Shown: positions 17,185-23,925 of the stretch, piece after piece
How positions within the stretch are numbered: position 1 is the stretch's first letter
Layout of the letters: every line of letters begins with the position of its first letter
Notes under the pieces: generated by a model
Seen by the model: the letters and a program-made list of their open reading frames with translations, nothing else
The model's database searches: none
Told to the model about the DNA's origin: nothing
Program-made: the position numbers and the translations under genes
Virus record (IMG/VR): IMGVR_UViG_3300027852_000167
Span: 1 to 23,925 of that record
Source of the DNA: a virus
Strand: one strand, 5' to 3'
Length of the DNA stretch: 23,925 nucleotides

Positions 17185-17298
17185 TTAACCCTGAATTAAG
17201 GTCAGCTCTATGACTCCACCCTTTGAATTCCCGGCGTTGGTGACGTTTGGTGTTAATGTCTCCTTAATTGTCCGTATCCGGTAAATTAAAAGGTTCAT
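17185..17298 (-). CDS. Possible 37-aa small ORF between adaptor genes
   Basis: A frame from ATG 17298 to TAA 17185 overlaps the end of the 275-aa gene by 35 bases and fills the otherwise empty 82-base gap before the 232-aa gene. The latter part (LTPNVTNAGNSKGGVIELTLIQG) reads like a protein C-terminus. The ribosome site is weak (G-run 13 bases upstream), while a good AAGGAG at about 17267 has no standard start after it. It may be a remnant of a lost gene instead. Confidence 0.3.
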   Translation of the reverse strand: MNLLIYRIRTIKETLTPNVTNAGNSKGGVIELTLIQG

Positions 17299-18091
17299 TT
17301 GATGGGAGCAACCCCCCTTCTATTTGCGAAAGAATTGATAACCATATTTCAGAATTAATTCTGAGAGAAGAGGACAATCCATTAAAGTTCTTTGAGTCGC
17401 TTGGCGGTATGTGAATTAATTTAATTACACCAAAGGCAACAAGCCCCTCATGATACTCCGCAGGAATATCGGTTACAGCATCAGGCATTCCAACATAATC
17501 AACAATCAAGTCGTAGGTAAAATCTGGATCATCAATAACAATGTTCCTCTCCCTTGGATACCACAAACGATCATTTTCTTGTGTTGTAAAAGCAAGGGGA
17601 GCACGGTGAATCTTAACGGTATCGCTTGGTTCTTTATATGCCTTCCCCCCGGAAGTATATGCCGCAGTCCCCACCGAACTATTTAAGCTGTAGGAGTCTG
17701 CGTCTACATAAGTTATTTTCCAAGTCCCGTTGGCTGCTGTATTGCCTGCCACACTATGAACAACCGTTATTTCGTCAGATGATCTTTCATGCGCTGTTTC
17801 GGTTATGACAATCGGGGTAGCGTTAGTCGCTCCGGTTATGTCCCCGGCATTGTCTTCCATATCCCATACATTCAAAATGGACGCACAATCAGAGGGCCAC
17901 GAGAAAATATGTGTATTTGAAGAAAGGGAAATCCGCTTATTAAAAAAGGAAGGGGCCACTTTTTTTATTGCCAGCCCCAGGAGGGTAACACCCCTTAATA
18001 TAGTGGCGGTAATCATAGTATCATTTACAGAAGTCGCCCGAATTTCTTTTATCTCTCTACGAATGATTGTTATTATCTCAGCTTCAGTCAT
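17264..18091 (-). CDS. Head-tail connector/adaptor-type protein with inserted beta domain, 275 aa
   Basis: ATG at 18091 overlaps the upstream stop (ATGA) and follows GAGG by seven bases. Residues 1-50 are adaptor-like helices (EAEIITIIRREIKEI, TMITATILRGVTLLGLAIKKV). Residues about 84-150 (ITGATNATPIVITETAHE, GNTAANGTWKI, YSLNSSVGTAAYTSGG) match a beta module often found in phage tail proteins and labelled E1_FCCH-like. The chain then returns to adaptor-like strands (PRERNIVIDDPDFTYDLIVDYV) and C-terminal helices. No signal peptide, unlike the two following adaptor paralogues. Position after the head genes fits the first ring below the portal. Inferred from fold pattern and place. Confidence 0.7.
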   Translation of the reverse strand: MTEAEIITIIRREIKEIRATSVNDTMITATILRGVTLLGLAIKKVAPSFFNKRISLSSNTHIFSWPSDCASILNVWDMEDNAGDITGATNATPIVITETAHERSSDEITVVHSVAGNTAANGTWKITYVDADSYSLNSSVGTAAYTSGGKAYKEPSDTVKIHRAPLAFTTQENDRLWYPRERNIVIDDPDFTYDLIVDYVGMPDAVTDIPAEYHEGLVAFGVIKLIHIPPSDSKNFNGLSSSLRINSEIWLSILSQIEGGLLPSNEPFNLPDTDN

Positions 18092-18798
18092 TCCCTTTCC
18101 TCGTGATAAGTAATCGGCGGCGGATATAAAGGCTTATCAACATAGTTCAGGTAGGTTTTATCCCCCCTTGCCGCCGCCCAATGAATCCAAATGTTTACAT
18201 TCCTCGCTCTTCTTAGAGGCTTTGGCACTCCATCAAGCTGTGGAGCAATAAAAGCCTCGTTTAGTCTCTCTTCAAGGCGAGCCTGTTCAGGCGTTATCTC
18301 CCACTTGTCGCTGTCCCCGAACTCAAGCTCAAACTCAGTGCATGACTTTTTAAGATACACGTCAACCTCTGTGGAGATGTCTTCGGAAACCGCTTGCCTC
18401 ACTATGTGGTAACATTCCCTGCCCATTGCAAGGCCATCATTATAGAAATAACCACCGTACAAAGAATCTACAGTGTCTCTCGGTTCAATCCCGCATTTAC
18501 TTGGCAAGTCTAACTTTTGCTGTAGGGTATAGAGAGCGAACAGTTCATCGAGATTTCTTGGTCGCACCACAACCTTAAAACACTCATGGCATGGGCTTGG
18601 GATGATATTATAATACGTAAACCATATACCATGCCACATATAACACCTGTGCCACTCTGCGTTTTTATGGAGGATGAAAGCCTCTTGCGGTTCTACCTGT
18701 CCCAAAAACTTTATTTTTTCATCACTTGTAACTTCTAACAGTCCGTCCCTGATCGGCCTCCTGATCGGCCCAAGGATGTCCATTTCAGTTATATTCAC
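18088..18798 (-). CDS. Unknown Cys/His-rich phage protein, 236 aa
   Basis: GTG at 18798 is the start, seven bases after AAAGG; the in-frame ATG five codons later has no ribosome site. Residues about 45-75 hold HRCYMWHGIWFTYY and SPCHECFKVVVRPRN; more cysteines follow (SKCGIEPR, GRECYHIV, KKSCTEF). The C-x2-C and nearby Cys and His could bind zinc. The rest is mixed helical with a charged EQARLEERLNEAF stretch. There is no signal peptide. It lies between the capsid block and the adaptors, so a head-completion or assembly role is plausible. I do not recognise a named family. Confidence 0.75.
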   Translation of the reverse strand: MNITEMDILGPIRRPIRDGLLEVTSDEKIKFLGQVEPQEAFILHKNAEWHRCYMWHGIWFTYYNIIPSPCHECFKVVVRPRNLDELFALYTLQQKLDLPSKCGIEPRDTVDSLYGGYFYNDGLAMGRECYHIVRQAVSEDISTEVDVYLKKSCTEFELEFGDSDKWEITPEQARLEERLNEAFIAPQLDGVPKPLRRARNVNIWIHWAAARGDKTYLNYVDKPLYPPPITYHEERE

Positions 18799-18812
18799 TA
18801 ATTTACCTTTCC

Positions 18813-18839
18813 GGTGGTAGGGAACAAGCCCCTACCACC
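18813..18839 (-). promoter_or_regulatory. Perfect 10-bp stem-loop between capsid block and next gene
   Basis: GGTGGTAGGG (18813-18822) pairs exactly with CCCTACCACC (18830-18839) around a seven-base loop. It starts eight bases after the decoration-type stop codon and ends about 14 bases before the GTG of the unknown gene. No U-tract follows on the coding strand, so it is not a standard intrinsic terminator. It could stabilise the upstream capsid transcript or reduce downstream expression. Confidence 0.65.
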
Positions 18840-18846
18840 AAAACGC

Positions 18847-19221
18847 TTATGCAAAGTTATCCTTAGTCGCTGCGTGAGGGTCAAACTCAAGATCAACATG
18901 GACGGTTGACCCCGTACCCACTGCGGCAAGTTCGGAGGCTTGAACCTTAATCTTCCCCCCGGCAGCAATAACCGTATTGCCGGACGAAGTATCTTCCACC
19001 CAGGTAGCGGCATCACCCGCAGAGATGGAAGAGCTGAAGGTAGCCACTCCAAGAGTATACGAACCATAAGACACGGTTAAAGTGTCGGCATCCCCAGGGT
19101 CAACGTGGCATCTTGCCCGAACATCCCGCAACGTGCTTCTAAACGGCGCAGTGCAGTAGTGATCTACTGTGCCACTGGACTTCCCCAGGATTTCCAATGA
19201 AACTACATTTCCACTAATCAT
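18847..19221 (-). CDS. Small beta-rich head protein, possible capsid decoration protein, 124 aa
   Basis: ATG at 19221, eight bases after GAGG. The protein is almost all beta-prone, with alternating Val/Thr/Ser strands (LTVSYGSYTLGVATFSSSIS, NTVIAAGGKIKVQASELA, STVHVDLEFDPHAATKDNFA), no cysteine cluster and no signal peptide. It lies directly after the major capsid gene. Small beta-rich proteins in that slot are often decoration (capsid-stabilising) proteins. Membership in a named decoration family cannot be shown here; a minor tail or head-completion protein is the alternative. Confidence 0.7.
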   Translation of the reverse strand: MISGNVVSLEILGKSSGTVDHYCTAPFRSTLRDVRARCHVDPGDADTLTVSYGSYTLGVATFSSSISAGDAATWVEDTSSGNTVIAAGGKIKVQASELAAVGTGSTVHVDLEFDPHAATKDNFA

Positions 19222-19263
19222 AATTTTTACCTCTATTACATCCCTATCTAAAGGGAACAGGGT

Positions 19264-20232
19264 TTATGAAGGCTCGGTCAAGTTTGTGTGCCGGACGTGT
19301 GCTTTCCTGTTTTTACAAACAAGCTGCCCAATCCAACGAATGTTAGCCACAAGACTATCCGGCTGTTCTTTGTCGTATTCCCATTTGGGTTTGGTGAACT
19401 GATATTTTTTGTGGGTTTTAACCGAAAGATACATAAGGTTTAACCCATCGCAATACCCGGAAGTTTGCTTGTCGTCTGCGACTATGGGAGCGCTATCGAA
19501 CATGATGTTTGCAAACCCGGCATTTACCAACCCAACATCTTTATACCTGGCCTGTAGCTGTAGCGTTCGCTCAAACCCATCCTTAAGGGTGTCCGTGGTG
19601 ACATACAGGTTGGGCTTGTCGGTATTGTTCTGCCCGATATTCGGCGTTCTCCTCATTGTTTGCAACGCCTTAAAAGAAATCGCCCCTGCCGTGGTTATTA
19701 CATTCGCCTTCCAGTTGGCCATATCGTCTTCCGCAATAGCTCCATAAGCGGTCGATGTGGTTGTGCTAAATAAATTCCCAAGCCCAAGGAAGCTATTTGA
19801 GTCTGCCGCCGAAGCGTAAATATCGGTTCCCATCTTCCGGCGAACGGTTTTCCTTATGTTATTGACCTTCCCTTGTACAAGATCAATTTTTGCGGTATCC
19901 CCTGCAACCTGAACCCTATCATTAAGGTCGATGCTGTTCGAGGCGTAATATCCACCCCACCGAAACCTTGCGTTGTTAAAGATCACAACCTTGCTTTGGG
20001 GAATTTTAGTTGTGTTCCCGTATGAGCCGTTGTTACTTTGAGCATACTCAAGGATCACCCTGATTTTCTCTCCGCCATCCACTAGATCGCCGGGTCCGAA
20101 AAGGTTATTCTCCATATTCCCATTGCCCATTAACTTATGCAAGAGAACATTATCCTGAAAAAATATATCGGTACTCGACTTCTCGCAATAGTCATCACTT
20201 AAAGCCTGTACCTCTGTGTCTGTAAGCGCCAT
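19264..20232 (-). CDS. Major capsid protein, probably HK97-fold, 322 aa
   Basis: ATG at 20232, eight bases after AAGGAG. The N-terminal arm (MALTDTEVQALSDDY...FFQDNVLLHKLM) is followed by a strand-rich region (GEKIRVILEYAQSNN, ARFRWGGYYASNSI) and a helix with VNNIRKTVRRKMGTDIYA resembling the spine helix of HK97-fold capsids. Later come ISFKALQTMRRTPN, a TTDTLKDGFERTLQLQAR helix, AGFANIMFDSAPIVADD and a closing beta strand. The length, the order after scaffold-type and portal genes and the strong ribosome site are what is expected of the major capsid protein. No exact match is claimed. Confidence 0.85.
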   Translation of the reverse strand: MALTDTEVQALSDDYCEKSSTDIFFQDNVLLHKLMGNGNMENNLFGPGDLVDGGEKIRVILEYAQSNNGSYGNTTKIPQSKVVIFNNARFRWGGYYASNSIDLNDRVQVAGDTAKIDLVQGKVNNIRKTVRRKMGTDIYASAADSNSFLGLGNLFSTTTSTAYGAIAEDDMANWKANVITTAGAISFKALQTMRRTPNIGQNNTDKPNLYVTTDTLKDGFERTLQLQARYKDVGLVNAGFANIMFDSAPIVADDKQTSGYCDGLNLMYLSVKTHKKYQFTKPKWEYDKEQPDSLVANIRWIGQLVCKNRKAHVRHTNLTEPS

Positions 20233-20263
20233 TTGTTTTGCTCCTTATAGCAGACGCTCCACC

Positions 20264-21010
20264 CTATTCAGATGATCTTAACCCTCTTAGGACTTCGAGT
20301 CCGCTTTGCCTTAACTCGTTGCTTGTTAAAGGTCTTTTTGGTTGATTAACTTGCCGGATCGCTGCACCCGGCTTTGTAAGTATTTTTTCCGACAAGGCGG
20401 CCCCTTTCGCTACTTTTTCTATGTCCGCCTTGCCTTTTTCGTAAGCCTGTTCGGCTCTTATTTCAAAAAACGCACTGAAATTATCGTGAAGGGGATTTTT
20501 TGCCCTTACTTTTTCGATCTCCCCGCTTTCAAGTAACTCCATATAGTCAGGGTTCTCCTTCACGAATTGCTTCTCCACTGCGATTCTGTCTCGATTGCTC
20601 AACTCCTCAGTCATTGCACTTTTGGCAAGGTCAAGGGCCTCCTGTTTTGCCACAACTCTGGTTCTTTCGTTAAGTTGTCGCAGTCCATCCGCAAGCCCAA
20701 CCTCGCCATCTTCTATCTGCTGGTAAATATCGGCAACCATAAGGTCTTCACTTGATGCTGTCTTGGCTGCCATTTCATCAAGGGTTTGTTTAAGCTCTGC
20801 GTTCTGCGCTGCAAGGCTTTGGTTTTCCTTTCTCACTGTGCCGATTTCATTGCCTTGACGATCAAACACTTTTTGCAGATTTTCGATTTTAGCCGAAAGT
20901 GCGTCAATCTGAGCGTGTGAGTCTTCCGCCCCCTTAGCGCTGTCCGTTGTGTCCTCTTTTTCTTGAGGCGGCGTAGCCCCTACGGGTATTGCTGTGTCTT
21001 TTTCTGCCAT
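20264..21010 (-). CDS. Coiled-coil capsid scaffold-type protein, 248 aa
   Basis: I choose ATG 21010 rather than the in-frame TTG at 21046, because GGGAGG lies seven bases before it. Residues 1-35 are charged and disordered. About 35-90 is a coiled coil (AQIDALSAKIENLQKVF, QSLAAQNAELKQTLDEM). Later parts have a helix KQFVKENPDYMELLESGEIE and a basic tail rich in KRPLTSNELR. A free scaffold needs a helical, acidic body and a C-terminal basic capsid-binding segment; both fit. It lies directly before the major capsid gene. No protease domain was seen. Which scaffold family it belongs to is unclear. Confidence 0.8.
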   Translation of the reverse strand: MAEKDTAIPVGATPPQEKEDTTDSAKGAEDSHAQIDALSAKIENLQKVFDRQGNEIGTVRKENQSLAAQNAELKQTLDEMAAKTASSEDLMVADIYQQIEDGEVGLADGLRQLNERTRVVAKQEALDLAKSAMTEELSNRDRIAVEKQFVKENPDYMELLESGEIEKVRAKNPLHDNFSAFFEIRAEQAYEKGKADIEKVAKGAALSEKILTKPGAAIRQVNQPKRPLTSNELRQSGLEVLRGLRSSE

Positions 21011-21033
21011 GATTTTTCCTCCCAGGGTCATTC

Positions 21034-21059
21034 TGCGAGTATCCAACTAAGGATTCGCA
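21034..21059. promoter_or_regulatory. Imperfect stem-loop upstream of scaffold gene
   Basis: TGCGA-ATCC pairs with GGAT-TCGCA around a six-base AACTAA loop, with a two-base GT bulge (21039-21040). It lies between the zinc-ribbon stop and the scaffold ribosome site. No U-tract follows. Also, GAGTATCC occurs twice here (21037 and 21064). Confidence 0.45.
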
Positions 21060-21089
21060 ACATGAGTATCCTTTTGATAAGGGTTAAGG

Positions 21090-21386
21090 TCAACCGCTAT
21101 GGGCCAACCCGTGTTTATTAAGGTGGGCGTTAAGCTCCGTCCGTGTTTCAATAGGTTTTTCTATTCCGAGCTCAAGCCGTTCAGAATCTTGTAATGCTTG
21201 CCTAACGCTATCGTCTATCCATACAGGGTTATCGATTTGAATACCGCCGTGCCCACTCACAATAACCTTTCGTGCGACACTCCCACACATTTCACAGGTT
21301 ATTTCGTTTGGGAAGGATTTATAAGAATATGTTTTTTCCTGCCTATGTGAACATCTTGGGTCTATGCATTCATAATCGTAAAGCAT
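21090..21386 (-). CDS. FmdB-like zinc-ribbon protein, 98 aa
   Basis: ATG at 21386, seven bases after GGAGG in the end of the portal gene; the portal stop is 12 bases before. The start MLYDYEC, with Cys7 and Cys12, then ITCEMCGSVARKVIVSG with Cys31 and Cys34, matches the FmdB-type zinc-ribbon pattern (YDYEC, then CP.CG). Residues 45-98 are a polar tail (RQALQDSERLELGIEKP). Phages often carry a small zinc-ribbon gene between portal and scaffold; a regulatory or assembly role is suspected, not proven. Confidence 0.8.
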   Translation of the reverse strand: MLYDYECIDPRCSHRQEKTYSYKSFPNEITCEMCGSVARKVIVSGHGGIQIDNPVWIDDSVRQALQDSERLELGIEKPIETRTELNAHLNKHGLAHSG

Positions 21387-21398
21387 TTTTAAGCCTCC

Positions 21399-23363
21399 TC
21401 ACTCCTCTCTTTCAACATGATCCGGTGGCATTTCACCTTGGCCGCTTCTTGGTGTTCCCGCAGCAACGGCTTTTGTCCCATCCTTATTCTTTCCAGTCCC
21501 CGGCCCTCCTTGTGCCTCCATTAACATTTGCTGAAGCTCCATTGCCGCTTCTTCCGGCAGTCCGGCTTGTACCAGTATTTGAAGAGCTTGGCCTAATTGC
21601 CCCTCTCCAACCCGTTCGATAACTTGTTTCCATCCAGGGTACCCTGTGTTTTCCAATAACGCTTGACGGTCAATAGCCCCCATTGAAAAGTATTTCTCCG
21701 ACTGTGCGGCCACTTGAAGGCTTGTTTTTGGAAGAGTGCTGCCAGACTCAACAATATATCCGAAATCCCTTCCAACGTAATCACTCGGTCGCATCATTAC
21801 AGCTTCGCCGTTAACGTCCACCGGCTCTGTGTTAAAGTCGAAGTTTTGAGATAATGCAAGGTAACACTTCCCTCTTTCTTCAACAAGATAGTCAACCGCT
21901 TCCTTTTTGTGCTGTAGAAGTGTCGCATTGCGTTCTTGTAAGGCGACAATAGCAGAGGCGGCCACTACACCTTTTGGGGCGACCCCTCTGTCTGCATCCT
22001 CTATTTGATACGTTCGATCAAAGAACCTGACAATTAAGTCCAGGATATTAAAAAACGTAGCCGGGAGATTCGGGACCGGAAGGTATCGTATCCCCTGTGA
22101 GTGCATTGTTGAAGTGGGCCATAAAACAAGGGACGGTTCATTGTTCACCATCTCTGCTGTTACCCCTGAGTCCTTCGGAATAATCAGCGTTGGGTACATA
22201 GCCCTTTCTGCGTAGGCAATTAAACGGCTAAAAAGCGTATCAATCTTATACAGTAACGGCCCCACTTGTTCGGAAGCTGAAAACCCCCACAAAGTAGTCG
22301 AGTCCTCATAACTGTTCGCTTTCCAAAAAGGGAGCCTGTTATAAAAATATGTATTTCTTATCAAATCAATAGAAAGTTCGTGATTTATGTTTGGGTTTTT
22401 TATGTCCTCTAAAACAATCGGGTCTAGCTTTTCCCCGCTCTTTGTTCTCCCAGACCCCGTTAGCGTAATAACCCTGATCCCACCAGGATATTTCGGCTGC
22501 GTTATAGATTTTATAAGCTGATCGCCGTTTTCGTCAACAATAGGTTCGCCACCTTCGTCAACAATAGGGGTTTCTATCGTTTCGGTAGAATTATCCCTTA
22601 CCCACACCTCAACGATTAACACCATCCCCAAGATTGTGCCGGCGGCCTCTTCCCCTTTCTGCTCGATGTCATTATATGTGCCGGAGTATTTAGCGCTATC
22701 GCCTAGTCCGCTTGGAACTGGCCTTACCTCACTCCTAGTGTCTTGCAATAAGCTATATGTATCATCAGCCTCTAACCCGGAAACGTTAAATAAGGCTTCC
22801 GCTGCGTCAACGGACTCGGGGTAAGCATTGCAGATATATGGACACTCAAGGCCGATGTCCTCGTAATTACCTGGAGCCGGGAAAAAAGAATACGGGTCAC
22901 AAACAGTAATGTCTGGTTTCTGTTGTGTTGTATTGAAGGCCCCTTTTTCAACCGTGATACCATACTTTTCCATCTTCAGAATTGAAGTGTTCAGTTTTCT
23001 TTGCTGCCTTGTGTCGCTCCACCACTTTTTGGTCTTTGATGTGAAGGCGGCTGCCGCTCCGTCATTGTCGCCCAAAGAGTCAACCACTTCGGCAATAGGT
23101 TCTTGCGCTGTCAGGTTTGCCTTGGTGCGTTCAATGTTTGCGAAATATAAATTAACAGTAACCTTTTTCTTGTCCTTTTTCCCTTTGTTTTGCCAATGAT
23201 CGCCCCGATATAGTTTATAGTTCTCTCGCCACCTATCAGGGAGCATCAAGTCTTCTTTTGCGGATTTAGCAATCTCAAAAAGGTTCCACGCCCATTTCCC
23301 AACATCTTTGTGGCCTTTAGGCGGGATGTTGACAAGGGAAAATTCTTTATTTTTGGCTACCAT
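21399..23363 (-). CDS. Portal protein (P22-like family), 654 aa
   Basis: I choose ATG 23363, eight bases after GAGG, rather than the in-frame TTG at 23387; this leaves a 17-base overlap with the upstream gene. The N-terminal part shows an RWRENYKLYRGDHW helix and NLYFANIERTKANLTAQEP, the usual opening of P22-type portals. FFPAPGNYEDIGL and a wing region follow, then a long helical stem and crown: PLLYKIDTLFSRLIAYAERAMYP, GVVAASAIVALQERNATLLQHKKEAV. The C-terminus is Gln/Gly-rich and polar. The protein forms the dodecameric DNA gate at one capsid vertex. Length and flanking genes (scaffold, capsid downstream) fit. Confidence 0.85.
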   Translation of the reverse strand: MVAKNKEFSLVNIPPKGHKDVGKWAWNLFEIAKSAKEDLMLPDRWRENYKLYRGDHWQNKGKKDKKKVTVNLYFANIERTKANLTAQEPIAEVVDSLGDNDGAAAAFTSKTKKWWSDTRQQRKLNTSILKMEKYGITVEKGAFNTTQQKPDITVCDPYSFFPAPGNYEDIGLECPYICNAYPESVDAAEALFNVSGLEADDTYSLLQDTRSEVRPVPSGLGDSAKYSGTYNDIEQKGEEAAGTILGMVLIVEVWVRDNSTETIETPIVDEGGEPIVDENGDQLIKSITQPKYPGGIRVITLTGSGRTKSGEKLDPIVLEDIKNPNINHELSIDLIRNTYFYNRLPFWKANSYEDSTTLWGFSASEQVGPLLYKIDTLFSRLIAYAERAMYPTLIIPKDSGVTAEMVNNEPSLVLWPTSTMHSQGIRYLPVPNLPATFFNILDLIVRFFDRTYQIEDADRGVAPKGVVAASAIVALQERNATLLQHKKEAVDYLVEERGKCYLALSQNFDFNTEPVDVNGEAVMMRPSDYVGRDFGYIVESGSTLPKTSLQVAAQSEKYFSMGAIDRQALLENTGYPGWKQVIERVGEGQLGQALQILVQAGLPEEAAMELQQMLMEAQGGPGTGKNKDGTKAVAAGTPRSGQGEMPPDHVEREE

Positions 23364-23676
23364 TGTTGCATCCTCTTTGATGTCCAACCAGTGCTATTTT
23401 ATGTGTAAACGACCTGCCGCATGAACATTGGAAGCTCTCTATCACCCCCATTAAAAACCCCTCAGAATCGGTCAGCCATGAACCACAAAAAGGACAGGTT
23501 ATGTTCTCGTATGCGAGGGCCTCTGTTGGTGTCTCAGCATCACAGAAAGACCACCCCCGCTCTTTAAAGTCGGGTTTTAATTCAATCATGCCGCCGTGAA
23601 CTGGCCGTTTTGGGTCAAAGTCTTTTGTGGTTTGTAGCGTAATTTCCTGGCAGTTTTGACATTTGATGTCTGACAT
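23347..23676 (-). CDS. Cys-rich zinc-binding-type protein, 109 aa
   Basis: The ATG at 23676 overlaps the upstream stop by one base (TAATG). Cysteine pairs appear at 6/9 (KCQNCQ), 61/64 (CPFCGSWL) and 84/86 (QCSCGRSF), with His99 and Cys103 near the end (GHQRGC). This pattern points to two zinc sites. No catalytic motif or membrane segment was seen. Between a small membrane protein and the portal, it could be a regulator or packaging accessory; its function is unknown. Confidence 0.75.
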   Translation of the reverse strand: MSDIKCQNCQEITLQTTKDFDPKRPVHGGMIELKPDFKERGWSFCDAETPTEALAYENITCPFCGSWLTDSEGFLMGVIESFQCSCGRSFTHKIALVGHQRGCNNGSQK

Positions 23677-23918
23677 TAGCCCCCCATCTGAGCTTTCAAC
23701 TTATCGTTCATCTTGTCTATAATGTTAGGTAGTTCAGGTTCGTCTTCAATATCAAAATCGTCATCAATATTCATAGCCTTAGTTTGTTCCGCCTTTTTAC
23801 CTACAAGGAAGGGTTCATAGGCTTCCTTTTTTGTTCGGAAGACCAGAACCCCCCCTATAAGCACACCTGTCATTGTGGCGAACCACGCAAAGATAAGGTA
23901 TAGAATTGTTTCTAACAT
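23676..23918 (-). CDS. Small one-span membrane protein, 80 aa
   Basis: ATG at 23918, near the right edge, so its upstream ribosome site is mostly outside the window. Residues 3-27 (ETILYLIFAWFATMTGVLIGGVLVF) form a clear transmembrane helix. They are followed by a polar tail with an acidic patch (NIDDDFDIEDEPELP). The stop is coupled (TAATG) to the next gene. It could be a phage membrane protein of the packaging/portal region; no family was recognised. Confidence 0.75.
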   Translation of the reverse strand: MLETILYLIFAWFATMTGVLIGGVLVFRTKKEAYEPFLVGKKAEQTKAMNIDDDFDIEDEPELPNIIDKMNDKLKAQMGG

Positions 23919-23925
23919 TAAACCC

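Noticed and set aside
18813-18839. Stem-loop as an intrinsic terminator
   Set aside because: No U-run follows on either strand, and the operon continues tightly downstream.
18798-19067. Minus-strand 89-codon frame covering the decoration-type gene end
   Set aside because: Overlaps the better-led 124-aa gene in another frame; Leu/Pro/Arg-rich shadow composition.
19230-19260. Short inverted repeat between the capsid and decoration-type genes
   Set aside because: Only about five pairs (TCCCT/AGGGA); within chance expectation.
21011-21046. Upstream TTG start for the scaffold-type gene
   Set aside because: ATG at 21010 has GGGAGG at proper spacing, and the TTG lies in the stem-loop region.
23364-23387. 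Upstream TTG start for the portal gene
   Set aside because: ATG at 23363 has GAGG eight bases upstream, while the TTG has no ribosome site.
1-23925. tRNA genes, CRISPR arrays, insertion sequences, attachment sites
   Set aside because: None was seen by eye on either strand; nearly every base lies in the minus-strand gene cluster.

Overview
The window is almost entirely one minus-strand run of virion genes from a tailed bacteriophage, most likely a metagenomic contig or prophage segment. The gene order best matches a P22-like short-tailed phage (podovirus morphology). No integrase, tRNA, host housekeeping gene, CRISPR array or insertion sequence was seen. Strong Shine-Dalgarno sequences (AAGGAG, GAGG), ATGA and TAATG start/stop overlaps and near-absent intergenic space point to one long polycistronic bacterial virus transcript running right to left. 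The host cannot be named from the sequence; several Sec-type signal peptides and SD-led starts fit a bacterium, possibly Gram-negative.

Layout in transcription order (right to left). (1) 23.9-21.1 kb: a small one-span membrane protein, a cysteine-rich zinc-binding-type protein, the portal protein and an FmdB-like zinc-ribbon protein. (2) 21.0-18.8 kb: coiled-coil scaffold-type protein, major capsid protein and a small beta-rich, possibly decoration, protein, followed by a perfect 10-bp stem-loop. (3) 18.8-13.6 kb: an unknown Cys-rich protein, a head-tail adaptor carrying a beta insertion, then adaptor / beta-helix tailspike / second adaptor. (4) 13.6-12.7 kb: three small genes (a 49-codon membrane-type ORF, a DUF5662-like HD-type protein, a 90-residue unknown). 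(5) 12.7-9.5 kb: a 1067-residue tail-nozzle-type protein (P22 gp10-like architecture) with an inserted LamG domain. (6) 9.5-7.5 kb: three alanine/charge-rich helical proteins that look like ejected internal virion proteins. (7) 7.5 kb to the left edge: one giant uninterrupted reading frame of at least 2493 residues combining membrane-type N-terminal segments, long charged linkers, an N6-adenine DNA methyltransferase domain and an SF2/SNF2-type helicase, a DarB-like polyvalent protein expected to be injected with the genome and to counter host restriction.

The most unusual feature is that four neighbouring virion proteins (two adaptors, the tailspike and the nozzle) each begin with a textbook Sec signal peptide, each at a start supported by its own upstream SD or coupling. 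In the second adaptor the signal peptide is followed by what looks like the opening strand of a secreted beta-helix protein, suggesting domain shuffling. The left edge of the window ends in a perfect 16-bp inverted repeat that folds back onto codons of conserved helicase motif VI, so the last residues of the giant protein may be an assembly fold-back artefact.
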